Source of the DNA: Acetobacteraceae bacterium B3987
GTDB lineage: Bacteria; Pseudomonadota; Alphaproteobacteria; Acetobacterales; Acetobacteraceae
Reading direction: 5' to 3'
DNA length: 64,000 nucleotides
NCBI GenBank assembly: GCA_026537415.1
Contig: JAFNMF010000001.1
Location: forward strand, 829,112-893,111
Part shown: piece by piece, positions 8,949 to 17,049 of the stretch
How the letters are laid out: every line of letters starts with the position of its first letter
Position numbering within the stretch: the first letter of the stretch is position 1
Notes under the pieces: model-generated
Databases searched by the model: none
Told to the model about the DNA's origin: nothing
Seen by the model: only the letters and a program-made list of their open reading frames with translations
Translations under genes and position numbers: made by a program

Positions 8949-9925
8949 AGATAGGGCCTTCCTGATGCCAGATATTCCCCAATGTAACGGCCAATCCCTT
9001 CCTCCAGCGACGTGAAAGACGCCGTATAGCCTGCCTCATGCAGGGTACTCATATCCGCCTGCGTGAAGGACTGATACTGCCCCTTCAAGCTTTCTGGCAT
9101 CGGGATATAGTCGATCTCTGCCGGTCGGCCTGCCGCAGCACAGACAGCCCGTGCCAGAGCTTCATAGGTTCGGGCCTGTCCCGTTCCGCAGTTGAACAAT
9201 CCACTGACAAAAGGATGTTCCAGCAGCCAGAGCAGGACATTCACCACATCACCAACCCAGATGAAATCACGCTTTTGCTGCCCGTCAGCAATATCGGACC
9301 GGTCCGACCGAAACAGACGCACAGGGCCACCCGCCATCAGCTCATCATATTTCACCTTGATGACCGAGATCATCCGTCCTTTGTGATATTCATTGGGGCC
9401 ATAGACATTGAAGAACTTCAGGCCAGCCCATTGCGGCGGGGTCGGCTCTCCGGCTTCCACTGTCCGTTTTACCCAAAGGTCAAACGCCTGTTTGGACCAG
9501 CCATAGAGATTGAGCGGCTGCAAGCCTTCAACATGTCCCAGCCCATCGGCGAACAGATCCGGCCTGTCCGCTGTCCCATAGGTGGCCGCGGAAGAGGCAT
9601 AGAGGAACGGGACCTCATGCTCCGCACACCACCGCCAAAGCTGCTGGGACAGAGTGACATTGCTCTGCCAGACCAGATCACCATCCCGAGCGGTCGTCTC
9701 GCTGATAGCCCCCATATGGATGACGGCCTCCACCCCTTTCGCCTCTGCCAGAAAGGCAGTCAGCTCACTGGGAGGGACCAGAAGATGGGGCGGATGGCTG
9801 GCAAGATTACGCCACTTTCCCTGATCGTGTAGATAATCCACAACGACAGTCCGCCGCCCCTGCTGGAACAGAGCGTTCTGTACGCATGACCCAATAAATC
9901 CGGCTCCGCCGGTGACGATAATCAT
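8945..9925 (-). CDS. hldD: ADP-L-glycero-D-manno-heptose 6-epimerase
   Basis: 326 residues. Makes the L,D-heptose precursor of the lipopolysaccharide inner core. Seen: NAD-binding VTGGAGFIGSCVQNAL, YASSAATYG, the catalytic Tyr/Lys in NLYGWSKQAFD, FFNVYGPNEYHKGRM and RDFIWVGDVVNVLLWLLEH, all typical for HldD (RfaD). First gene of the leftward hldD-lgt-pgeF operon; the 149-base gap to ubiK is a divergent promoter region. Confidence 0.95.
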   Translation of the reverse strand: MIIVTGGAGFIGSCVQNALFQQGRRTVVVDYLHDQGKWRNLASHPPHLLVPPSELTAFLAEAKGVEAVIHMGAISETTARDGDLVWQSNVTLSQQLWRWCAEHEVPFLYASSAATYGTADRPDLFADGLGHVEGLQPLNLYGWSKQAFDLWVKRTVEAGEPTPPQWAGLKFFNVYGPNEYHKGRMISVIKVKYDELMAGGPVRLFRSDRSDIADGQQKRDFIWVGDVVNVLLWLLEHPFVSGLFNCGTGQARTYEALARAVCAAAGRPAEIDYIPMPESLKGQYQSFTQADMSTLHEAGYTASFTSLEEGIGRYIGEYLASGRPYL

Positions 9926-10074
9926 TCTTCCTGTATAGTCTGGCAGAAAGCGGCTTCCAACAGGAAGAACGCAGAAACAGGGATGACTGGTTGACAGACC
10001 AGCGTCCGGTTCTGAAAGAGTCGTGACGGAAAGACAGGTCCGTTTTCAATGCTGAATGTCCAGGAGTATACACT

Positions 10075-10359
10075 ATGGTCTCTCGCCCCCGTTTCCTTGA
10101 TGACCTGACCGGCTTTGCCGGAACGGCATTCTCTGCCGCATCCGGCTTGCGGGAGGAGGTCCATACGCTCATCCGCAGCCAGATCAACGAAATCCTGTTC
10201 TCTCTCAATCTCGTACGCCGCGATGAATTCGATGCCGTGCAGGAAATGGCAGCCCGTGCCCGGGCTGAGCAGGAGCAGACCGCAGAGCGGCTTCAGGCTC
10301 TGGAAGCCCGACTGGACGAACTGGAACAGGCCCTGACGGCCCCATCCTCACAGCGTTAA
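10075..10359 (+). CDS. ubiK: ubiquinone biosynthesis accessory factor UbiK (BMFP domain)
   Basis: 94 residues matching the YqiC/UbiK family: an N-terminal amphipathic part (FAGTAFSAASGLREEV), LIRSQINEILFSLNLVRRDEFDAVQEMAARAR, and a C-terminal coiled coil rich in Glu and Leu (LQALEARLDELEQAL). UbiK helps the ubiquinone-making enzymes and forms trimeric coiled coils on the membrane. GGAG lies 8 bases before the ATG. It is followed after 35 bases by proC in the same direction. Confidence 0.88.
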   Translation: MVSRPRFLDDLTGFAGTAFSAASGLREEVHTLIRSQINEILFSLNLVRRDEFDAVQEMAARARAEQEQTAERLQALEARLDELEQALTAPSSQR

Positions 10360-10394
10360 GCCCTATTCACCTCCACACATCAGGAGACCCCTCC

Positions 10395-11207
10395 ATGACA
10401 ACACCAACCCTCCTTCTGGTCGGCTGCGGCAAAATGGGCGGTGCCCTTATGCGGGGCTGGGTCAGCAGTCCGAACCCACCACGCATCTTCATCCTCGACC
10501 GAAAGATTCAGGATGCCCCCGCTGGCAGCACTGTCTTCCGCACCCCTGAAGAGATCACGGATGATGTTCAGCCGGATATTATCGTGCTGGCCGTCAAGCC
10601 TGCTGGCGCAGAACCCATGCTGAAGGCCCTCCGTAACGTGCTGGGCGCACGGATGGATAAAGCCGCTCTGCTCTCCGTCATGGCCGGAAAGAGCTGCGAA
10701 AAGCTGGCTGAATGGTGTGGCCGGGCCGATATGCCCATCATCCGCACCATGCCCAACACACCCTCCAGCGTGGGGGCTGGCAGCACGGGGCTTTATGCCT
10801 CCCCGCATGTCAGCAAAGAACAGAAAGAGCTGGCCATCCGCCTGATGGAACAGGTGGGGGCTGTTGTCCCTGTCCCGCATGAGGAAGACCTGCGCTCCGT
10901 CATCGCCATTGCAGGCTCTGCCCCGGCTTATGTCTTCCTGCTGGCCGAGCTGCTGGAGAAAACAGGGCAGGAACTGGGGCTGGAGAAACAGGCTGCCCGC
11001 ACACTGGTCCGCAGCATGATCTACGGCGTTGGCAAGATGCTGCATGAACTGCCTGATGAAGCCGAAACCCTGCGGAAGAACGTCACCAGCCCCAATGGCA
11101 CGACCGCCGCTGCGCTGGATGTCTTCATGGCTGAAGAAAACTGGCCCCGCTTGGTCCCGCTGGCCGCTGAAGCCGCCATCAAACGCTCCCGCGAGCTTGA
11201 TGACTAA
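10395..11207 (+). CDS. proC: pyrroline-5-carboxylate reductase
   Basis: 270 residues. Last step of proline synthesis, NAD(P)H-dependent. Seen: N-terminal Rossmann motif GCGKMGGALMRGW, VLAVKPAGAEPML, RTMPNTPSSVGAGSTGL, and the C-terminal dimer domain with AIAGSAPAYVFLLAELLEK and SPNGTTAAALDVF. The long open frame on the opposite strand is a codon shadow. Upstream neighbour ubiK, downstream a TetR-fold protein. Confidence 0.96.
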   Translation: MTTPTLLLVGCGKMGGALMRGWVSSPNPPRIFILDRKIQDAPAGSTVFRTPEEITDDVQPDIIVLAVKPAGAEPMLKALRNVLGARMDKAALLSVMAGKSCEKLAEWCGRADMPIIRTMPNTPSSVGAGSTGLYASPHVSKEQKELAIRLMEQVGAVVPVPHEEDLRSVIAIAGSAPAYVFLLAELLEKTGQELGLEKQAARTLVRSMIYGVGKMLHELPDEAETLRKNVTSPNGTTAAALDVFMAEENWPRLVPLAAEAAIKRSRELDD

Positions 11208-11288
11208 AACCAGACGCAAGCAGGGAGTCTTCACGGGGGCATCCCTGCCTGCCTTATCACTGCTGCCGCACGGACAGGGACAATCATC

Positions 11289-11966
11289 ATGAACGCTAAC
11301 CACCACGACCCGCTCTTTGACAGGACCATGATTGAAGCTACGCTCCAGCTTGCCCAAAGCGTGGGCTGGCAGCATGTCTCCCTAGTTGATGCTTCACGTG
11401 AAGCAGGACTGCCCCTCCAGCAGGTCCGGCAGCGTTTCCCGTTCAAAACCATGATTCTGCTACGGCTAAACCAGCAAATTGATGATGCGGCCCTTTGTGG
11501 AGACAGTTACGGCACGACCGTCCGTGAACGGTTGTTCGACCTCCTCATGCGCCGCTTTGATGCCATGCAGGATTACCGCTCTGGCATTTGTGCCATCATG
11601 CGGACACTCCCCCGTGACCCCGCTCTGGCAGCTTTTCTCGCTGGCACAACCATGGAAAGCCTGCGCTGGATTGCCGATGCCGCAACGCTGGACCGGCACG
11701 GCCTCACCGGCTTGATTCGCCTGAATGCCCTACTAGCTCTCTGGTCCCGAACGCTCATCAGCTGGGAAAAAGACGATACACCCGACCTCGCCAACACAAT
11801 GCAAACGCTGGATGGTGCCTTAGCCCGTGCCGAACGGATGGGCCTATTAAAAGAAGCTCCTACTTCCCTCGCCTCCACCACTACATCAGAAGGCGGGCTA
11901 CCCGATCATGTTGCCCCTGATGAACAGGACAACATGATTTATCCAGCCCATGATGAACCACTCTAA
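11289..11966 (+). CDS. TetR-fold protein, COQ9-like or TetR regulator
   Basis: 225 residues. The first 60 residues read like a TetR helix-turn-helix (MIEATLQLAQSVGWQHVSL, EAGLPLQQVRQRFPFKTM). The rest resembles COQ9, the lipid-binding ubiquinone protein that has a TetR fold: RERLFDLLMRRFDAMQDYR, then LISWEKDDTPDLANTMQTLD, close to the COQ9 pattern W-x-D-x7-T-x3-LD. Being two genes from ubiK makes a ubiquinone role attractive, but this is inference and a DNA-binding repressor is the alternative. It holds a parS-like palindrome at 11390-11405. Confidence 0.6.
   Translation: MNANHHDPLFDRTMIEATLQLAQSVGWQHVSLVDASREAGLPLQQVRQRFPFKTMILLRLNQQIDDAALCGDSYGTTVRERLFDLLMRRFDAMQDYRSGICAIMRTLPRDPALAAFLAGTTMESLRWIADAATLDRHGLTGLIRLNALLALWSRTLISWEKDDTPDLANTMQTLDGALARAERMGLLKEAPTSLASTTTSEGGLPDHVAPDEQDNMIYPAHDEPL
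11390..11405. promoter_or_regulatory. parS-like palindrome inside the TetR/COQ9-like gene
   Basis: TGCTTCACGTGAAGCA is a perfect 16-bp palindrome that differs from the ParB-binding parS consensus TGTTNCACGTGAAACA at only two symmetric positions. It lies within coding sequence, as many parS sites do. Confidence 0.5.
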
Positions 11967-12041
11967 CAATCACGCACCAACAAAAAATACAGCGTCTCTC
12001 TTTACCCTTCTTCAAGTTCACGATATTAAGAAGCGCAGCGT

Positions 12042-12116
12042 TGGGGCGTAGCCAAGCGGTAAGGCAGCGGATTTTGATTCCGCCATGCGGAGGTTCGAAT
12101 CCTCCCGCCCCAGCCA
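12042..12116 (+). tRNA. tRNA-Gln (anticodon TTG)
   Basis: Cloverleaf: acceptor TGGGGCG/CGCCCCA, D arm GCC...GGC, anticodon stem GCGGA/TCCGC with loop TTTTGAT (anticodon TTG), T arm GGAGG-TTCGAAT-CCTCC, discriminator G and an encoded CCA end (12114-12116). Reads glutamine codons CAA and, by wobble, CAG. Confidence 0.96.
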
Positions 12117-12151
12117 AAAAATATCCCTTTCCCAAAAATGAAGTATAAAAA

Positions 12152-12180
12152 AACGCCGCCTCCATGATGGAAACGGCGTT
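12152..12180 (-). terminator. second terminator downstream of the RTX-like gene
   Basis: On the minus strand AACGCCG pairs with CGGCGTT around a 15-base loop and runs into a T stretch (TTTTTTT). It stands behind another terminator and just after the rightward tRNA-Gln, so it probably also prevents leftward transcription entering the tRNA. Confidence 0.7.
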
Positions 12181-12197
12181 CTTGGCATGCCCGCTGC

Positions 12198-12226
12198 AAA
12201 AAATCCGGCCCTTTTTAAGGGGCCGG
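12198..12226 (-). terminator. terminator of the RTX-like gene
   Basis: Minus-strand stem CCGGCCC/GGGCCGG (12205-12226) with a short loop, followed by six T residues. It lies 12 bases after the stop of the RTX-like gene. Confidence 0.8.
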
Positions 12227-12237
12227 AGCAAAGTTCA

Positions 12238-13107
12238 TCAGAACTTCTGGAAATCTTTCGGATGAAGCTGATTCTGATCAAGGAAGGTGATCTGACCCTG
12301 ATCATTCGGCAGGTCGATCGTGGTGTTGCCACCCTTGACGGTCTGATTCTCAAGCATCTGACCGATCTGCTCGTCAGTGGCTTTAAGACCAATCTTGTTC
12401 CCTGCAGCCTTACCGAAGTCAGAGATCGTGTAATGGCCGCCCTTGTTGTTAAGGAACTGGAACAGGTTGGCAGACCCACTACCACCGCCCAGCGTCGCAC
12501 CGACATCAGTGCCACCCGTAACGGTGTTATGGACCGTGATCGTGTCGGCAGCTGTACCACCGTTGATCGTATCCCCAATCCCCGCAAAAGCCTGAAGAGA
12601 CTGATGAGACTTGGACGCATCAAACAGGATGTTATCCGGGTTCAGCGCATCACTCTGATGATCCGTCTTAAAGACGCTCTGCCCAGCACTCCCCTGACGG
12701 GCATAGTGATAGACACTGTTAGCTGTCCCGAAGATAGTGGCGTTATCACCGACAGAACGTGTGCCCGAGCCTACACCACCAAGGAAGCTCAGCGTACCAC
12801 CAAGAGAAAGCTGCGTGCCATCGCCAGCAGCGGAAATCGTATCCTGACCACCCAGCACAGTAGCAGGCGTCTGGCTGACCGTATCATCCCCCATACGGAG
12901 AAAATCCGAACCGAGCGAGGCAAGCGGACCGCCTCCCACAACTTCGGAAGGAGACAACGGCGTACCAGTGCTATCCCCGGATCCCGAGGCAGACACCAGA
13001 GATGCAAAGGAGGTTGAAAACAGTCTGTCCAAGTCCACCGCTCCCTGAATGGGAATACTTACGGGGAACTGATGCTGCTGCCCTCCGGGAACGGTTACGA
13101 TAGCCAA
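12238..13107 (-). CDS. glycine-rich RTX-like secreted protein
   Basis: 289 residues, rich in Gly, Ser, Thr and Asp with no Cys and no classical signal peptide. Several stretches resemble degenerate hemolysin-type calcium-binding repeats, for example VLGGQDTISAAGDGT, GDTINGGTAADTITV and HYTISDFGKAAGNKIGL; the end reads TTIDLPNDQGQITFLDQ. Such beta-strand repeat proteins in acetic acid bacteria are typically cell-surface or type I secreted. No secretion ABC transporter lies beside it. It stands alone between tandem terminators and a 392-base promoter region. Function unknown; adhesin-like role is inference. Confidence 0.6.
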   Translation of the reverse strand: MAIVTVPGGQQHQFPVSIPIQGAVDLDRLFSTSFASLVSASGSGDSTGTPLSPSEVVGGGPLASLGSDFLRMGDDTVSQTPATVLGGQDTISAAGDGTQLSLGGTLSFLGGVGSGTRSVGDNATIFGTANSVYHYARQGSAGQSVFKTDHQSDALNPDNILFDASKSHQSLQAFAGIGDTINGGTAADTITVHNTVTGGTDVGATLGGGSGSANLFQFLNNKGGHYTISDFGKAAGNKIGLKATDEQIGQMLENQTVKGGNTTIDLPNDQGQITFLDQNQLHPKDFQKF

Positions 13108-13499
13108 GAAACTTCACCTCAATGCAGCGTTGATCACACTCAACTGGGCCAACAGGAAGGACGCCTCCTCAACCGGAGCTGCGGACCGCCCCACATTCCC
13201 TTCTGACCATGAATGATCGCCATGATTCATGGCCTCCTCTGGTCCAAATTAAGGAATATGTGTGACAACCCACCCAGCACCCCGTCTTTTCAAACGAGGT
13301 TATATAAGGATTACAAAATCCTTCCTTCTCAATTCATTAATAGTAACTCTTGTATTATGCAACGACAACCCATTTGCTGCCTTTTGGTTAAAAAATAACA
13401 ACCAAAATGTACAAACGCACAACGCCCTGCATGCGGAATCGCACACAAGGCGTTGATAAAACATCCAAAATTAAAAGTACTTGGTTTTAACGCAGTTCG
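13108..13499. other. non-coding gap with inverted repeats
   Basis: AT-rich gap between the RTX-like gene and nadE. It contains two perfect inverted repeats: CCATGAAT/ATTCATGG (13207-13232, 10-base spacer) and AAGGATT/AATCCTT (13306-13323, 4-base spacer). Both lie upstream of the leftward RTX-like gene and could be operators. CAACGCC (13420-13426) and GGCGTTG (13449-13455) form a stem after nadE but without a T run. No gene is seen here. Confidence 0.45.
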
Positions 13500-15536
13500 T
13501 TACCGTATCCGGGACTCCAGACGCTCCAACGCAGCAAGCCAAAGAGTCGCCGTACCGTCAGACGGTGCCCGCCAATCCCCACGAGGGGAGAGACTGCCTC
13601 CCGCCACCACCTTCGGCCCATTAGGCATGGCCGAACGCTTAAACTGACTGGTCGCAAAAAACCGCCTCATGAACAGGCGCATCCAATGAATAATCGCCGG
13701 TAGATCGTACCCGGCCCGATCCTGCACAGGGTAATTCAGCGGCCAGCTCCCTGCCTCGGCATCGTGCCACGCATGAAACTGAAGAAAAGCGATTTTCTCA
13801 GGGGCGAATCCATAACGCAGCACATAGTAAAGGGTGAAGTCCTGCAATGGATAAGGCCCAATTACCTGCTGAGTACTCTGCACGCCCTGCCCTTGGTCTG
13901 GCACCAGCTCTGGTGAAATTTCCGCTGATACAATCCTCTCCAGAAGAGTTCGGGCCGTAACAGAAAAACTATCATCATGACCCACGGCCCAACGGATGAC
14001 ATGCTGAATAAGCGTCTTAGGCAACCCTGCATTCACATTGTAATGGGCCATCTGGTCCCCAACACCATAGGTACACCAGCCTAATGCCAGCTCGGACATA
14101 TCCCCTGTCCCAATCACTAGCCCTTGATGATGATTGGCTAACCGGAAAAGAAAATCGGTCCGCAATCCGGCCTGTACATTCTCAAATGTCACATCATGAA
14201 CCGGCTCACCACGCCCATATGGATGGTCAATCGCTTTCAACATGGCCAACGCCGTGGGCCGGATATCCAGCTCACCAGCACTGACCCCAAGGCTTGCCAT
14301 CAAGCCATGCGCCATGGAGAGCGATTCACTGCCTGTCGCAAAACCCGGCATCGTTCTGGCCAGAACACGATTACGCTCCCACCCCAGACAGTCCGCCGCC
14401 TTCACCGCTACCAGAAGGGCAAGAGCACTATCCAACCCTCCCGACACACCGATGACCATAGTTTTGGCATGAGCAGCCTTCAGCCTCTGGCACAGAGCCT
14501 GAACCTGAATACCCCATGCCTCCCGGCAATCCTGCTCGCAAAGTTCTGGACGAGCCGGAACAAAAGGAAAACGGGGGACATCTCGCAACAGTCCCCAATC
14601 TTTCACCTCTGGAGCCAGAGTGAAGGCAATGTAGCGGAATCCCCCGTCATCAACGCAACTGAAATAGCCATTCTGAAGCCGTTCCTGCCGCAACCGGTCG
14701 AGGTCGATATCCGCCACGACCATCTCCCCCTGCTGAACAAAACGCTCCGAAGAGGCAAGACAGTCGCCGGCTTCATGAATCAGAAGCTGACCATCCCAAG
14801 CCAAATCAGTCGTGGATTCGCCTTCACTAGCGGCTGCGTAGAGATAAGCACTAACCGTCCGCATGGACTGTGCCTTGCAGAGCAAAGCACGCTGCTCCGC
14901 CCGCCCAACTGTCACGGGGGACGCCGAAAGATTGGCCAGAATCGTAGCCCCAGCCTGAGCTAACGCTCCACTAGGTGGCTGAGGTACCCACAAGTCTTCA
15001 CAGATTTCCACGCCCAACGTCAGACCGGGAATATCCTCTGCCTTAAACAGGATATCCGTCCCAAACGGGATAGCCTGCCCGCCCAGCGTGACCGTGCCTG
15101 AACACCCCTGACCGCTAGTAAAGTGCCGGGGTTCATAAAATTCCCGGTAACGGGGCAGCATCGTCTTAGGCACAATACCCAGAATCCGCCCCCGATGGAA
15201 AACCGCCGCACAATTATACAGGGCATCCCCCCGCCGCAGGGGCAGACCGACAATACCAACCGTCATGAGGTCAGCTGTTTCTTCAACCAGTGCCAGCAGG
15301 GCCTGCTGCGCCCCCTCCAGAACCACTTGCTGAAAGAAAATATCTTCCAACGTATAGCCCGTCAGCCCCAACTCCGGGAAAACCGCAACAGCGACACCTT
15401 GCTTATGGCAACGCTCCAGCCATTCCCGCACGACCATCGCATTATGGAGAGGTTCACCCAATGTGATGGGCGTCGTACAGGCCGCCACACGAGCAAAACC
15501 CTGCCGATACAGACACAGAAAATCAGCCAGTGACAT
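13500..15536 (-). CDS. nadE: glutamine-dependent NAD+ synthetase
   Basis: 678 residues: an N-terminal nitrilase-like glutaminase domain (FPELGLTGYTLEDIFF with the Glu, VEICEDLWVPQPPSGAL with the catalytic Cys) and a C-terminal ATP pyrophosphatase-type synthetase domain (GVSGGLDSALALLVAVKA, NVQAGLRTDFLFRLAN, GTGDMSELALGWCTYG). It amidates deamido-NAD using ammonia tunnelled from glutamine. Size and order match the long two-domain bacterial type. Completes the route begun by NadD at 4.2-4.8 kb. Confidence 0.95.
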   Translation of the reverse strand: MSLADFLCLYRQGFARVAACTTPITLGEPLHNAMVVREWLERCHKQGVAVAVFPELGLTGYTLEDIFFQQVVLEGAQQALLALVEETADLMTVGIVGLPLRRGDALYNCAAVFHRGRILGIVPKTMLPRYREFYEPRHFTSGQGCSGTVTLGGQAIPFGTDILFKAEDIPGLTLGVEICEDLWVPQPPSGALAQAGATILANLSASPVTVGRAEQRALLCKAQSMRTVSAYLYAAASEGESTTDLAWDGQLLIHEAGDCLASSERFVQQGEMVVADIDLDRLRQERLQNGYFSCVDDGGFRYIAFTLAPEVKDWGLLRDVPRFPFVPARPELCEQDCREAWGIQVQALCQRLKAAHAKTMVIGVSGGLDSALALLVAVKAADCLGWERNRVLARTMPGFATGSESLSMAHGLMASLGVSAGELDIRPTALAMLKAIDHPYGRGEPVHDVTFENVQAGLRTDFLFRLANHHQGLVIGTGDMSELALGWCTYGVGDQMAHYNVNAGLPKTLIQHVIRWAVGHDDSFSVTARTLLERIVSAEISPELVPDQGQGVQSTQQVIGPYPLQDFTLYYVLRYGFAPEKIAFLQFHAWHDAEAGSWPLNYPVQDRAGYDLPAIIHWMRLFMRRFFATSQFKRSAMPNGPKVVAGGSLSPRGDWRAPSDGTATLWLAALERLESRIR

Positions 15537-15579
15537 GACAGCTTCCTCCCGTTGGACACATCCTCACAGCGAACCCGGC

Positions 15580-16113
15580 TTACACACCCATCCGATTGTT
15601 GCGCACGAAACGAAACAGACTCAGCGTTTCCCGAACAGCCAAACAGAAAACCAGCACAGCATAAAAAGCCGAAAGCGTTGTCATCGAGACAGGCAGACCG
15701 AAGGGATAATCTGGCAGATCACAGGGTTTAGTTGGCCGTGCAGGGAGATGAGCCATCCAGTCCGAAAAATTATGCCCTTCCACAAGGGCAACATGGCACT
15801 CCGCTGCGGGACTCGGCCACAACCCATGCTCCACCCCAACATGAAGAACCCCAAGCCCGACACTGACCATCAGGCAAACCAGACCAACTACAGCCGCCCA
15901 ACGAGCATAGCGTGGAGACAACACCAAAGCCAGCACGCCAATCCCCAGCAGCACCCGCCACGGCCCCCGCTCCCACAGACATAGCTCGCAAGGAACCATA
16001 TGCAGGAACGTCTCAGCCGTAAAAACAGTCAGAAAAACAAAGAGAGCGGCCAGAATGTACAGCCCACCAATTCGCCAGACGGCTTTTATTTGCCGCTTGT
16101 CGGTAAACAGCAT
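15580..16113 (-). CDS. dsbB: disulfide bond formation protein B
   Basis: 177 residues with four hydrophobic segments. Passes electrons from periplasmic DsbA to quinone. The first periplasmic loop has the CxxC pair in VPCELCLWERGPW; the second loop has two cysteines in AECHVALVEG and TKPCDLP. Both redox pairs are therefore present. No dsbA is adjacent. It ends 43 bases before nadE in the same leftward direction. Confidence 0.9.
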   Translation of the reverse strand: MLFTDKRQIKAVWRIGGLYILAALFVFLTVFTAETFLHMVPCELCLWERGPWRVLLGIGVLALVLSPRYARWAAVVGLVCLMVSVGLGVLHVGVEHGLWPSPAAECHVALVEGHNFSDWMAHLPARPTKPCDLPDYPFGLPVSMTTLSAFYAVLVFCLAVRETLSLFRFVRNNRMGV

Positions 16114-16147
16114 TCCCCTCTCCTTCTATTTTTTGCCCATTCAGCTT

Positions 16148-16804
16148 TTAGGGGTGGATAACCGTACCCGGTGCCGGCTGCGGGGCCGGCAATGACGCCG
16201 CTGGCGGCAGCAGAGACGTAGGGCCAGAAGACCCACTACCCTGCCCGCCATTCCCTTCGGAAGAAGGAGGGGCCAGCACGGTCGGCCCCTGCCCCTCATC
16301 CGCTTCAACATGCGATGCCATAGCCATAGGCAGTTGCGGCGGCACGGGCGCAGGCAAAGGCCCAACCATTGGCTCTACCTTGTCTCCATCACAAGACACG
16401 ACCTGCACGTCATACAAAGCCCCAGCATAAGCACCCAGCGCAGGATCATCCGTAAACATCCAGCCTTCAAAAGGGGCACTGCCGGATTCCTGATTCTCTT
16501 CAATCTTCAGCAAGGCGGCTGTCTGTGCTGGAAGGCCATCCGGCTTCTGGAGACAACGCTCCAGACGGAAAGACAGAGGCCCGTAGGCCGTATCAGTCCC
16601 TACACGCAGCGATACCAGCTCCACATGGGAATCCAGACGCCGCATAACCCGCAGCACCACACCACTACGCCCCTGCCATGTCGTGGCAGGATAAACAGCC
16701 GGTGCTGCCACGCCTCTGACACCCTCCGCATGAAGAACATCCGGCACTACGGCCAGCAAACCCGCCAGACAGGACAGGGCCAGAACACTCTTCCTGATCC
16801 TCAC
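16148..16804 (-). CDS. DUF2155 domain protein
   Basis: About 218 residues starting at a GTG that overlaps the stop of the upstream small gene (GTGA). The N-terminus is a signal peptide (VRIRKSVLALSCLAGLLAV..LHAEG). The middle is a DUF2155 domain: VVLRVMRRLDSHVELVSLRVG, FRLERCLQKPDG, FEGWMFTDDPALGAYAGALYDV. The C-terminal 60 residues are Pro/Ala/Ser-rich low complexity (PLPAPVPPQLP and beyond). Periplasmic; function not known. A longer frame to 16927 exists but would lose the signal peptide position. Confidence 0.78.
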   Translation of the reverse strand: MRIRKSVLALSCLAGLLAVVPDVLHAEGVRGVAAPAVYPATTWQGRSGVVLRVMRRLDSHVELVSLRVGTDTAYGPLSFRLERCLQKPDGLPAQTAALLKIEENQESGSAPFEGWMFTDDPALGAYAGALYDVQVVSCDGDKVEPMVGPLPAPVPPQLPMAMASHVEADEGQGPTVLAPPSSEGNGGQGSGSSGPTSLLPPAASLPAPQPAPGTVIHP

Positions 16805-17049
16805 TCCGCACCTTCCTTTCCCGCTGCCTCTCCGGCTCCGCTTTCCAGCATCGCATCCGCTAGAATTCGCTCCATGCGATGCCGTAGAAATACAGGTCCT
16901 ACATCCATAAGCAGGGCATCCGCACAAGCATCACGCAGCACCTGCCGTAGTTCTTCTTCATTCTCCCGCAGGACACGCAACTTACCCGTACAGCTTATGG
17001 GCTGCCCTTCCCGGTCCAGCCAGACCTGCTCCTCAGAGAGATGGCTCAC
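16801..17049 (-). CDS. small conserved hypothetical protein
   Basis: 82 residues, soluble, helical and charged: WLDREGQPISCTGKLRVLRENEEELRQVLRDACADALLM. I do not recognise a named domain. Coupled at both ends: its ATG overlaps the stop of the MCE gene upstream and its TGA overlaps the GTG of the DUF2155 gene. That tight packing argues that it is a real gene. In many alphaproteobacteria the MCE and DUF2155 genes flank an NDUFA12 gene at this spot; this protein is not NDUFA12. Confidence 0.7.
   Translation of the reverse strand: MSHLSEEQVWLDREGQPISCTGKLRVLRENEEELRQVLRDACADALLMDVGPVFLRHRMERILADAMLESGAGEAAGKEGAE

Noticed and set aside
10380-11375. 331-codon open frame antisense to proC
   Set aside because: No family likeness, no ribosome-binding site; proC on the other strand has every conserved motif.
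13213-13456. Short open frames in the gap before nadE
   Set aside because: AT-rich, no ribosome-binding sites, no similarity; they overlap the inverted repeats described there.
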